Source of the DNA: Eggerthellaceae bacterium
GTDB taxonomy: Bacteria > Actinomycetota > Coriobacteriia > Coriobacteriales > Eggerthellaceae
Length of the DNA: 53,084 bases
NCBI GenBank assembly: GCA_009782605.1
Contig: WRIR01000016.1
Coordinates: forward strand, 1 to 53,084
Direction: 5' to 3'
Below, piece by piece: positions 7,376 to 15,338 of the stretch (positions are counted from its first letter, which is position 1; every line of letters starts with the position of its first letter). The position numbers were made by a program, and so were the translations under genes. Below the pieces are notes generated by a model. It saw nothing but the letters and a program-made list of their open reading frames with translations, was not told where the DNA came from and searched no databases.

Positions 7376-8611
7376 ATGCGGCAGAGTGAACCTTTGTTTC
7401 GTGACACCTTGTTCCGCGGCAAGCGGAAACGCGGCGGGTATCAGGTCGTCGACCCTCCGCAGCCGGCGCTTGAGGCCCTGGTCGCCGACACCCACGCGCA
7501 TCTTGAGATGCTTGCCGACGTGCCGCTTGCGCTGGCCCGCTGCGCCGCGCACGGACTTGGCTTCCTGTGCTGCGTCGTGGACGTGTGCGAGGGCGACCTG
7601 GTTGTCTACGACCGCGCAGAAGCCTGGCGCACAGAGGCGCAGGGGCTTTTGGGGGAAATCCTTGGGGACAGGGGGCCGTGTCACACGGGGCCGTATAACG
7701 TGTCACAGGAGGGTGACAAGGGGACGGGGCGTTTGTCACATTTTGACACATTTGGGGACAAGTACGTCTTTCAAAATGTGACAAACGCCCCGTCCCCTTG
7801 TCACCCTCCCATTCCGTCTATCAGGGTTGCTGCGGGTTGCCATCCCCATCATGCGCGGCATTATTCAAAGGATGCGCAAGCCAGGCTGCTTGACTGTGCA
7901 AGTAACCACCTGACCTGCGCAATCGGCGAAGTAGGGCTTGACTTCCACTATGACTTCTCGCCGCGTGAGGCACAGCGCGAGGCCTTCCGCAGGCAGGTTG
8001 GCGTGGCTCATGCGACGGGGCTCCCGCTCATCCTCCATCTGCGCGAGGCGCACGAAGAGGCGCTTGCCATCATGGACGAAGAGGGCTTTCCCGAGGCGGG
8101 CACCCTGCTCCATTGCTTCAACCTCGGCGCGGACGTGCTTGCGCCCTGGGTCGAGCGGGGCTGCTACATCGCCTTCGGGGGACCGCTCACCTTCAAGAAG
8201 AGCGACGATGTGCGCTCGGCGGCGCTGCAGGTTCCGCGAAATCGCATCGTGACCGAGACCGACGCGCCCTATATGACGCCCGAGCCGATGCGTGGCATGG
8301 AATGTTCGCCCGAGCACACGATCTTCACAGCGGAGCGGCTTGCGGCGGTGTTTTCCTGCGAGCCGGGCGAGGACCGGCGGCAGTTCTTGGCCGAGGTCTA
8401 CCAAAACGCCCTCGACCTCCTTGACCGGGAGCCGACGGCCTGGCAGGGGAAAACGCAGGGGAAAGCGCCGGGTGCCGTGCCGGATGGAACGCCGGGCGCA
8501 GCGGCGGGTACTGGGTGTGACAGGGGGCCGTATAACTTGTCACAGTGTGACAAGTTATACGGCCCCCTGTCACACCCAGTACCGAAGGGAGAAGAAGGAC
8601 ATGGGGACTAG
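7376..8611 (+). CDS. tatD: TatD-family metal-dependent hydrolase with in-frame palindrome insert
   Basis: 411 residues versus about 260 for a typical TatD. TatD proteins are TIM-barrel nucleases that need two divalent metals. Metal-site motifs are visible: DTHAHLEM (about residue 38), GEVGLDFHY (about 183), LHLREAH, LHCFN and TETDAPY (about 295). GGAGAAAGG lies six bases before the ATG at 7376; a TTG at 7358 is rejected. Residues about 98-145 are encoded by two palindrome copies (7668-7809), giving peptides such as GPYNVSQ, placed before the IRVAAGCHPHHA strand. The last about 20 residues are also encoded by a palindrome (8507-8583). The barrel motifs after the insert are intact and in frame, so the gene may still work. 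It overlaps the next gene by 11 bases. Confidence 0.85.
   Translation: MRQSEPLFRDTLFRGKRKRGGYQVVDPPQPALEALVADTHAHLEMLADVPLALARCAAHGLGFLCCVVDVCEGDLVVYDRAEAWRTEAQGLLGEILGDRGPCHTGPYNVSQEGDKGTGRLSHFDTFGDKYVFQNVTNAPSPCHPPIPSIRVAAGCHPHHARHYSKDAQARLLDCASNHLTCAIGEVGLDFHYDFSPREAQREAFRRQVGVAHATGLPLILHLREAHEEALAIMDEEGFPEAGTLLHCFNLGADVLAPWVERGCYIAFGGPLTFKKSDDVRSAALQVPRNRIVTETDAPYMTPEPMRGMECSPEHTIFTAERLAAVFSCEPGEDRRQFLAEVYQNALDLLDREPTAWQGKTQGKAPGAVPDGTPGAAAGTGCDRGPYNLSQCDKLYGPLSHPVPKGEEGHGD
7668..7809. repeat. PAL3 palindromes inside tatD
   Basis: A partial copy (GGGGCCGTATAACGTGTCAC region, about 7668-7707) is followed by a perfect 39-bp inverted repeat: 7708-7746 pairs with 7771-7809, with a 24-nt loop. 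Its core (AAGGGGACGGGGCGTTT) differs from the core of other copies, but the TGTCAC boxes are the same. The whole segment is open in the tatD frame. Confidence 0.85.
8507..8583. repeat. PAL4 palindrome at the tatD 3' end
   Basis: A nearly uninterrupted 77-bp palindrome with almost no loop, starting GGTACTGGGTGTGACAGGGG and ending in its reverse complement. It encodes the tatD C-terminus. The palindromic symmetry extends beyond the common PAL arm by GGTACTGGG on both sides. Confidence 0.85.
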
Positions 8612-9335
8612 GCTCATCATCGCGGCATCGCCGCGCAGGTCTGGCCGCTGCTCCCGCCTTGCCGAGCGCCTTGCCGCAAGTCCAGATGTCACGCATTCGG
8701 AAGCCGCGCAACCGGTGGTCGGCAGCCTTGCCGCGCAACCGGCGGCCGCGCAACCGGCGACCGGCGGCCAGGGCCTGCGCGTGGTCACGGTTCACCTCTC
8801 TGAGCAGAGGATAGCCCCCTGCGATGCCTGCGACCGGTGCCGGGACGAGGGGCGGTGCGTCATCGACGACGACATGCAGGCCCTGTATGCCCTGCTGGAC
8901 GAGGCAAGCGACCTGCGGGTGGTCGCGCCGGTCTATTTCGCGGGGCCGCCCGCCCAGTACAAGGCGCTGCTCGACCGCCTGCAGGCCTACTACCATAGCT
9001 GGGCCGCCGGAAGGGCCGCCGGGAAGCAGGCCGCGAAGCATCCTCTGCGCCTGTTCGTGATAGGGGACGGGGGAGACCTGCACGGCTTCGAGCCCTTGGT
9101 GACCTGCACACGCTCCGCCTTTGCGGTTGCGGGCTTCCGGTTGGAAGAGGTGTACAGCGGCGTCGGCCTCGACCCGGCGGCGCTCGACAGGCTTTCCACC
9201 TGCCCCGAGGAATACCGCTGGACAGGGGGCCGTGCGACAGGGGGCCGTATAACTTGTCACAGTGTGACGGGTTATACGGCCCCCTGTCACACGGCGGCCA
9301 CGGCTATGCCCGGCGAAGGCCCCTGCGGTGGCTAA
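8601..9335 (+). CDS. NAD(P)H-dependent FMN reductase / flavodoxin-fold protein
   Basis: 244 residues from the ATG at 8601, preceded by GGGAGAAGAAGG. The N-terminus IIAASPRRSGRCSRLAE has the FMN-phosphate loop form of the WrbA/iron-sulfur flavoprotein group (AASPRxxGxxxxLA). A Cys-rich segment CDACDRCRDEGRC follows near residue 75, then VVAPVYFAGPPAQYKALLDR, which is typical of this family. Members reduce flavins, quinones or metals; the exact substrate is unknown. An Ala/Gln/Pro repeat (AAQPA units) lies at about residues 33-53. The last about 35 residues are encoded by palindrome PAL5, so the native C-terminus has probably been replaced. It overlaps tatD (11 bases) and ksgA (8 bases). Confidence 0.78.
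   Translation: MGTRLIIAASPRRSGRCSRLAERLAASPDVTHSEAAQPVVGSLAAQPAAAQPATGGQGLRVVTVHLSEQRIAPCDACDRCRDEGRCVIDDDMQALYALLDEASDLRVVAPVYFAGPPAQYKALLDRLQAYYHSWAAGRAAGKQAAKHPLRLFVIGDGGDLHGFEPLVTCTRSAFAVAGFRLEEVYSGVGLDPAALDRLSTCPEEYRWTGGRATGGRITCHSVTGYTAPCHTAATAMPGEGPCGG
9220..9292. repeat. PAL5 palindrome at the flavoprotein 3' end
   Basis: GACAGGGGGCCGTATAACTT at 9236 pairs with its inverted copy ending near 9292. A partial extra GGACAGGGGGCCGTGCGACA (9220-9239) suggests a nested or duplicated arm. It supplies codons for the C-terminus of the flavoprotein just before the ksgA start. Confidence 0.75.
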
Positions 9336-10353
9336 GCTGTCCCCCCTGGCATCGGCGGCGGCGACCCAGGCGGTGCTCGAAAAGCATGGGCTTGCGACAA
9401 AAAAGGCGCTCGGCCAGCACTTCCTCGTCAGCGACGGCATCGTAAGGCGCATCTGCGACCTTGCGGCCCTGCATCCCGGCGACCGGGTGCTCGAAGTGGG
9501 GCCGGGCATCGGCACGCTCACGATAGCCCTGCTGCAGAAGGCGGGCTCGGTCGTTGCCGTCGAGCGCGACCGCGACCTCGTCGCCGTCCTCGCCGACACC
9601 TGCTCCGCCTACCCCGATTCCCTTGAGGTCATCAACAAGGACGCCCTGGAGCTTGTGGAAAGCGACCTGGAAGGCGACATGGGCAGCCTTCCCCACAAGT
9701 TCGTCGCGAATTTGCCCTATGCGGTGGCGGCGACGCTCGTCCTGGGCTTCTTCGAACGTTTCCCCAGCTTGGAGAGCGCCACCGTGATGGTGCAGAGCGA
9801 AGTCGCGGACCGCATGTGCGCGAAGCCGGGGACGAAGGCCTATGGCGCCTATACCGTGAAGCTTTCCCTGTTCGCCCGCCCGGTCGAGCGCTTTTGCGTG
9901 GGGCCGCAGAACTTCTTCCCGCCGCCGCGGGTCGACAGCGCCGTCCTGCGCCTTGACAGGCACCGCCCGCTCGACGCGGAAGGTGCCGCGCTTCCCCGCG
10001 AAACCGTGCAGGCGGCCTGCCTGATGGCCGATGCTGCCTTCGCCCACCGCCGCAAGACCATCCTCAACTCTGCCACGTCCTACTTCGAGGCACAGGGGAA
10101 GAGAGGCGCGCCCCGCGCACAGGGGAAGAGAGGCGCGCAAGCAAAGGCCGACGCGCAGGCGCAGGCCGACGTGCAAGCGAAGGCCGACGCGCGGGCACAG
10201 GCAAAGGGTGACGCACTGGCCCTGCCGCAGGCCCTGCTACGCCTGTTCGAGCAGGCCGGTATCGACCCGAGGCAACGCGGCGAGGCCTTGACGGCCGCCG
10301 ACTTCGCCAGGCTAGGACATCTTTATAGAGAAAATTTTCTTATAGAAAAGTAA
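9328..10353 (+). CDS. ksgA: 16S rRNA dimethyladenosine transferase with repetitive insert
   Basis: 341 residues, about 60 more than usual. KsgA/RsmA dimethylates two adjacent adenines in helix 45 of 16S rRNA during 30S maturation. Visible motifs are KKALGQHFLVS (residue 30), the SAM loop EVGPGIGTLT (about 55), and NLPYAVA (about 128). A Lys/Ala/Gln-rich repeat (AQGKRGA and QAKADAQAQ units) at about residues 254-293 splits the C-terminal helical domain just before PQALLRLFEQAGIDPRQRGEAL. The GTG at 9328 is the best start. The gene closes the metG-tatD cluster, as in many Gram-positive genomes. Confidence 0.92.
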   Translation: MAKLSPLASAAATQAVLEKHGLATKKALGQHFLVSDGIVRRICDLAALHPGDRVLEVGPGIGTLTIALLQKAGSVVAVERDRDLVAVLADTCSAYPDSLEVINKDALELVESDLEGDMGSLPHKFVANLPYAVAATLVLGFFERFPSLESATVMVQSEVADRMCAKPGTKAYGAYTVKLSLFARPVERFCVGPQNFFPPPRVDSAVLRLDRHRPLDAEGAALPRETVQAACLMADAAFAHRRKTILNSATSYFEAQGKRGAPRAQGKRGAQAKADAQAQADVQAKADARAQAKGDALALPQALLRLFEQAGIDPRQRGEALTAADFARLGHLYRENFLIEK

Positions 10354-10704
10354 AATCTAAAGAAAATACATGTAAAATTTAGTAGCCTGTTCAGGCGATA
10401 TCGGGTATTATATTCCCTAGGGACTTATTGCGTCATTGCAGGTTGATGGCGGCTGCACGGGAAGGATTGCGGGTCAAGCCCGCAATGACAGCGCGGAGGC
10501 AGCAGCCCGGCGGCATGGCGGCGTGTAGCAGCGGCGCGGCGGCTTGGCAACACCGGGGTCGGTGCGGCGGCACGGCGGCACCGCAGGCGGCACGGCGGCG
10601 TGTAGCAGCGGCGCGGCGGCTTGGCAACACCGGGGTCGGTGCGGAGGCACCGCAGGCAGCCTGATGGCGGTGACGGGCAAAGAAAAGGTGGATGTAGCGA
10701 GACC
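10354..10704. other. Intergenic region: AT-rich block, REP copy and 77-bp tandem repeat
   Basis: An AT-rich stretch (10354-10415, with TATTAT at 10406-10411 as a possible -10 element) is followed by a REP-like palindrome (10464-10489). Two direct copies of a GC-rich unit follow, offset by 77 bases: CGTGTAGCAGCGGCGCGGCG begins at 10522 and again at 10599 and continues identically for about 46 bases. No gene is supported here. Confidence 0.65.
10464..10489. repeat. REP-like palindrome (reverse orientation)
   Basis: GGATTGCGGGTCAAGCCCGC plus AATGAC, the reverse complement of the copies at 654 and 28785. Confidence 0.75.
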
Positions 10705-13089
10705 GTGGAATCATTTATCAACGCAATAGGAATGCCGCTCGGCTATCTCATGTACGGGTGCTTCGAGCTGCTGCGCAACTACGGCGCGGCGATTCTGCTG
10801 TTCACCCTACTCACCAAGGTCATCCTCTTCCCCCTGTCGGTCATTGCGCAGAAGAACTCCATCAAGATGGTCAAGATGCAGCCCGAGCTTGCCGACATCA
10901 AGCTGCGCAACAGCGGCAACGGCGAGCTCATTATGCAGGACACGCGGGCGCTCTACAAGAAGGAGCGCTACAGCACCGTGAAGGGCATCCTGCCGCTCCT
11001 GGTGCAGATACCCCTCATCCTGGGGCTTATCGACGTCATCTACAACCCCTTGAGGCACCTGCTCCACCTGGATTCCCCGACCATCGCCGCCTTGACGGGC
11101 CGCACCGCAGAGGTGCTTGGGCTTTCCGTCGACGCCCTTGGCTTCGGCTCCCAGATCAGGGTCCTTGAGACCGTGCAGAACAGCCCCGATGCCTTCGCGG
11201 CCCTGGCCACACAGGGGGAAGGCTCGCTTGCGGGCGCCCTTGCGCAGATAGCCTCCATCGACGTCTCTTTTCTCGGCATCGACCTAGCCGCGATACCGCA
11301 GCTCGGCGACCTGACGCTTGTTGTGCCCATCCTCTCGGCCTTGAGCGCCCTGGTCCTGTGCCTCGTGCAGAACCGCTACAACGTGCTCCAGGCCGAGGCG
11401 GGCTTCCTGGGGAAATGGGGCATGACCATCTTCCTCGTGGCCTTCTCCGGCTACTTCGCCCTCGTGCTGCCCTGCGGGCTGGGCCTGTACTGGACTGCGG
11501 GGAACCTGCTTTCGATTCCCGTGCTGGCGCTGTGCAACCTCATCTACAGCCCGAAGAAGTACATCGACTATGCGAACTGCGTAAAGCCGGTCAGGCCCAC
11601 GCGCGCACAACGCAGCGCTGAACGGGCGCGCAGGCGGGAGCTGGCCGGGCGGGAGAAGGCCGACAGCAGGCGTTTCTTCGCCAAGGGCCTCACGAAGAAC
11701 CTCGTGGTCTATGCCGAAGGGGGAGGGTATTGGAAGTATTTCTCCGCCCTCGTCTCCTACGTGACCGCGCATTCGGACATCGTCGTGCACTACGTGACGG
11801 GCGACCCCGAGGACCGCGTCCTTGAGGCCGGGGACCCCCAGGTGGTCCCCTACTACATCGGCCCCAAGGCGCTGGTCGCCTTCATGATGAAGATGGATGC
11901 CGACATCGTCGTGATGACGACGCCCGACCTTGAGCTGTTCCAGATCAAACGCTCGCTGGTGCGCAAGGACGTCGAGTACATCTACCTCGACCATTCCATG
12001 ACGTCTTTCCAGCTCGTGCTCCGCAAGGGGGCGCTCGACCACTTCGACACCGTCTTCGTCTACGGGCCCAACCACATCGACGAGGTGCGGGAGACCGAGA
12101 AGCTCTACCAGCTGCCGCCCAAGACCCTCGTCAAGACCGGCTACGGCCTGCTCGACGACCTGCTGGAACGGGTCGCTGCGCTGGAACAGGGCACGGGCGC
12201 GGGTGCCGACAGCGCGGGCAGCGCAGGCACGAGCGCGGATGCGGGCGTGGGTGCGGGCAGCGCAGGCGCAGGCACGAGCGCGGATGCCGCCCCCGGCGGC
12301 CCCGCCCCCGGCAGCCCCATCCCCGCCGCGGGCAGCAAGCAAATCCTCATCGCGCCGTCATGGCAGGCGGACAACCTCATGGAGCTCGGCATCGACGACA
12401 TCCTCAAGGCCCTGGTGGGCCACGGCTACCGTATCGTCGTGCGCCCCCATCCCGAATACGTGAAGCGCTTCCCGGCGCGGATGCAGGCTATCATCGACCG
12501 CTGGGCCGGACAGTGCGCCCCTGCCGACGCCACGGGCGGCACCCTGGCCTTCGAGACCGACTTTTCCTCCAACGAGACCGTCTACCTCTCCGACCTCGTC
12601 ATCACGGACTGGTCGACCATCGCACAGGAGTTCTCCTATGCCACTAAGAAGCCCTCGCTGTTCGTCAACACCCCGATGAAGGTCATGAACCCGGAATACG
12701 ACCGCCTGCCGCTCGTGCCCCTTGACATCTCCCTGCGCGACGAGCTGGGCGTGTCGGTGGACCTCGACGAGCTCGAAGGGCTTGCGGAGGTGTGCGCCGA
12801 CCTGCTTGAGCGAAGCGGCGAGTACCGCGAACACATCACCGCGGTGCTTGAGCGGAACATCTACGACAGGGGAGACGCCGCGCGCGGCGGCGGCGACTAC
12901 CTCATTGCGCGGGTGAAGGAGATAGAATACCTGCGCTTTGTCGGGAAGGACCCGGCTCGCTTTGCCCGGCCCGCCCAGCTGGAGGCGGCCGAGAGGCGCA
13001 AAGAGGCTGTCCGGCAGGCTGCCTGGTGGAAAAGGGGCGGAAAGCCCCGGCAGCCCTTGACGGATGCGGCCCTTGAGGGGCAGCCATGA
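10705..13089 (+). CDS. YidC/Oxa1 insertase fused to a TagF-like glycerophosphotransferase domain
   Basis: 794 residues from the GTG at 10705; the ORF upstream of it is repeat-derived. Residues 1-290 are a YidC/Oxa1 core: a TM1 segment ending TLLTKVILFPL (Lys38 where the conserved groove basic residue sits), the cytoplasmic loop KMVKMQPEL, TM segments near GILPLLVQIPLILGL, LVVPILSALSAL and MTIFLVAFSGYFALVLP, then a basic tail. Residues about 330-735 resemble CDP-glycerol glycerophosphotransferases: IYLDHSMTSF, VVRPHPEY and DLVITDWSTIAQEF, matching the His and RPHP regions and the ITDxS motif. An Ala/Gly/Ser-rich segment (about 497-540) splits the domain. The frame is unbroken, so this is a real fusion. 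The role is inferred: a membrane-held polymerase adding glycerol- or polyol-phosphate units. It overlaps the next gene by four bases. Confidence 0.85.
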   Translation: MESFINAIGMPLGYLMYGCFELLRNYGAAILLFTLLTKVILFPLSVIAQKNSIKMVKMQPELADIKLRNSGNGELIMQDTRALYKKERYSTVKGILPLLVQIPLILGLIDVIYNPLRHLLHLDSPTIAALTGRTAEVLGLSVDALGFGSQIRVLETVQNSPDAFAALATQGEGSLAGALAQIASIDVSFLGIDLAAIPQLGDLTLVVPILSALSALVLCLVQNRYNVLQAEAGFLGKWGMTIFLVAFSGYFALVLPCGLGLYWTAGNLLSIPVLALCNLIYSPKKYIDYANCVKPVRPTRAQRSAERARRRELAGREKADSRRFFAKGLTKNLVVYAEGGGYWKYFSALVSYVTAHSDIVVHYVTGDPEDRVLEAGDPQVVPYYIGPKALVAFMMKMDADIVVMTTPDLELFQIKRSLVRKDVEYIYLDHSMTSFQLVLRKGALDHFDTVFVYGPNHIDEVRETEKLYQLPPKTLVKTGYGLLDDLLERVAALEQGTGAGADSAGSAGTSADAGVGAGSAGAGTSADAAPGGPAPGSPIPAAGSKQILIAPSWQADNLMELGIDDILKALVGHGYRIVVRPHPEYVKRFPARMQAIIDRWAGQCAPADATGGTLAFETDFSSNETVYLSDLVITDWSTIAQEFSYATKKPSLFVNTPMKVMNPEYDRLPLVPLDISLRDELGVSVDLDELEGLAEVCADLLERSGEYREHITAVLERNIYDRGDAARGGGDYLIARVKEIEYLRFVGKDPARFARPAQLEAAERRKEAVRQAAWWKRGGKPRQPLTDAALEGQP

Positions 13090-15338
13090 GAAAGCACCTT
13101 ATCTTCTTCGGCTACTGGTTCCTGGCGTCGCTGGTTGTTCCCAGCGAGCTGGCCTGGGGTTATATCGACCCGGCGACGACAACCTATATCATCCAGGTCT
13201 CCACGGCCATCGTGGTGACGGTCGGGGTCTCGCTCAGCATCTTCCTCTACCGCTTCCAGATGATAGTCACCAACCTCAAGGTATTGGCCCATGCCCTGGT
13301 ACGGCGGCTCGGCGCAGTGGGCCTTGGCGGCTCCCCACGGCGTGGCCGCCCGGGCGCGGGCGCCACGGCGGCGGGCGCGGGCGCGGCGGCAGGCGTGGGC
13401 GCGGGCGCGGCGGCAGGCGTGGGCGTGGGGGCGGCGGCGGGCGCGGGCTCGGCGGCACCCCTCACCGAGGCCGAGGCGCTTGCCGCCGGGCTCATCGACT
13501 GCCCCATCCCCGCCCGCGAGAACTACGCCGCCGTGGCACCCGCCCCCGCGGACACGGCTGCCGCCGCAACCGCCGCAGCGCCTGCACCGCCGCTCGCGGA
13601 CAGACTGAAATCCTGGGCGGCGGGACTCGGGCACGACGAGCGCAGCCCTCGCGACCGCCTGCTCGTTTCGGTGCTCCTTGTCAGTGCGGTCACCATGACC
13701 TATGGCATCTTCAACATGTTCGACTCGGTCATCACCAACCGCAAGCTGCTCTTCTTCACCTTCCCCGAAATCGCCGGGCCGATCCTCGTCTTTTGCCTGG
13801 TCATGTTCGCCGTCCTTATGGGGCTTCTCTTCGTTGCGCGGGGGCGGGTCTTCGACTTCCTGGTCTGCGTGGGGCTGTCCTTCCTCGTGTGCGGCTACCT
13901 GCAGAACACCTTCTTCAACACGGGCCTGGGCCAGCTCATGGGCCAGCAGCTGACCTGGGACGACCTAAGGGTCTCGCGGGTGTTTGGCAACCTGGCCCTC
14001 TGGCTGGGCATCTTCGCCCTCGTCTTCTGGTCGGGCCTGACGCGCAGGGAGGGCGTCCGGAGGCTTTTCAGGAAGGGCCTCGTCTCCGCTTCCGCGCTCA
14101 TTATCGTCGTGCAGGCCGTTGCCCTCTTCTCCATCATCCCCCTTGTCCGCGACTGGAACCCGGAGCACAACGACGGCATTGTCGAGGTCTTGTCACGCGA
14201 CGGCCTCTACGACGTCTCTTCCGAGGAAAACGTGATAGTCATCATCATCGACATGATGGACGAGGAATACGTCAACCTCCTGGTCGACCTGGACCCGCAT
14301 ATCTATGACTTCATGGACGGGTTCACACGGTTCACGAACAACATGTCCGTGTACAACGCGACCTTCCCCTCGATGGTGCACATTATGACCGGCGTACCGC
14401 TTGACCTGGACATGCAGAGCTTCGACTACATCGACTATGCCTACACCCACCCGTCCTTTATCGGCGACATCCGTGACCAGGGCTATTCCTGCAACATCTA
14501 TACCGACAAGCCTTATTCCTACACGCGGGCGAGCCAGTTCGAGGGCCTGGCGGACAACCTCAATGTGAGCACCTATACCCTGCGGGTCGTCAAAGCCCCC
14601 GCGCAGCTCTTCCGCCTCTCCCTGTTGAAGAGCGCCCCGCTCTCGCTCAAGCCGACGTTCTGGCTCTCGTCGGGAATACTGGGCTATGGGAGCATCGGGA
14701 AGGGCGGAACCGGGGCCGAGCCCTATTGGGCGACCGAGGACGTGCGCTTCTACGCGGAACTGACGGACGAGCGGCTGAACGCGGTCGAAGGCCCACGCTT
14801 CAGTTTCATCCACCTCCTTGGGTTCCACGGCCCGTGGAGGATGACGGCCCAGGCACAGGATGCGGGGCGGGATGTGCCGGGCGAGGAGCAGTTCCGCGGC
14901 TGCTTCTTTATCCTTGAGGAGTATTTCTCCCAGCTCAAAGAGCTCGGCCTCTACAAGGACGCGACCATCATTGTCACGGGCGACCACCCGGAGCACACCG
15001 GGAGCAAGGTGCCTGACAAGCCGATGCTCGTCGGGTGCTTCGTCAAGCCCTCCGGCGAGGAAGGCACGCCGCTGCGCCACAATAGTGCCCCGGTGACCTT
15101 CGAGAACCTTCGGGCGACCTGCGTCGAGGCGGCAGGCGGGGACGCGGCTTCCTGGGGCAGGACCTATTTCGAGATTGGCGAGGACGAGCCGGGCGAGCGG
15201 CACTACTACAACCGCTTCACCGATGCTGACGACGGCAAGCACTACATGACGGATTTCCTTATCATCGGCGATGCGCGGGAATGGGATAACTGGGAGCTTG
15301 TCGAGTTGATCCCCTTTGAAGCGAACCGATGGTTCTAG
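13086..15338 (+). CDS. Multi-TM sulfatase-fold protein, LtaS-like
   Basis: 750 residues, ATG overlapping the previous stop (ATGA). An N-terminal membrane segment is followed by GYIDPATTTYIIQ, resembling the YIDP motif at the start of some envelope proteins, and a second TM. A Gly/Ala repeat fills residues about 80-125. Five TM segments follow (about 198-360), then an external alkaline-phosphatase/sulfatase domain. Its motifs are VIIIIDMMDEEY (about 380), NATFPSMVHIMTG (about 423, with the likely Thr/Ser nucleophile), LLGFHGPW (about 577) and VTGDHPEH (about 630). Five TMs plus an outward sulfatase domain is the layout of lipoteichoic-acid synthase and phosphoethanolamine/phosphoglycerol transferases. 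With the adjoining glycerophosphotransferase fusion it suggests a polyol-phosphate polymer pathway (inference). Confidence 0.75.
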   Translation: MRKHLIFFGYWFLASLVVPSELAWGYIDPATTTYIIQVSTAIVVTVGVSLSIFLYRFQMIVTNLKVLAHALVRRLGAVGLGGSPRRGRPGAGATAAGAGAAAGVGAGAAAGVGVGAAAGAGSAAPLTEAEALAAGLIDCPIPARENYAAVAPAPADTAAAATAAAPAPPLADRLKSWAAGLGHDERSPRDRLLVSVLLVSAVTMTYGIFNMFDSVITNRKLLFFTFPEIAGPILVFCLVMFAVLMGLLFVARGRVFDFLVCVGLSFLVCGYLQNTFFNTGLGQLMGQQLTWDDLRVSRVFGNLALWLGIFALVFWSGLTRREGVRRLFRKGLVSASALIIVVQAVALFSIIPLVRDWNPEHNDGIVEVLSRDGLYDVSSEENVIVIIIDMMDEEYVNLLVDLDPHIYDFMDGFTRFTNNMSVYNATFPSMVHIMTGVPLDLDMQSFDYIDYAYTHPSFIGDIRDQGYSCNIYTDKPYSYTRASQFEGLADNLNVSTYTLRVVKAPAQLFRLSLLKSAPLSLKPTFWLSSGILGYGSIGKGGTGAEPYWATEDVRFYAELTDERLNAVEGPRFSFIHLLGFHGPWRMTAQAQDAGRDVPGEEQFRGCFFILEEYFSQLKELGLYKDATIIVTGDHPEHTGSKVPDKPMLVGCFVKPSGEEGTPLRHNSAPVTFENLRATCVEAAGGDAASWGRTYFEIGEDEPGERHYYNRFTDADDGKHYMTDFLIIGDAREWDNWELVELIPFEANRWF

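Noticed and set aside
5531-7684. 717-residue minus-strand frame across metG and tatD
   Set aside because: A shadow of the GC-rich coding strand; it crosses PAL2 and gives repeat-derived peptides, without recognisable domains.
10621-10704. Longer N-terminus for the YidC fusion
   Set aside because: The sequence comes from the 77-bp repeat and lacks a ribosome-binding site; YidC homology begins at the GTG at 10705.
10428-10730. Small plus-strand ORFs between ksgA and the YidC fusion
   Set aside because: They read through the GC-rich direct repeat and the REP copy in several frames at once and have no start signals.
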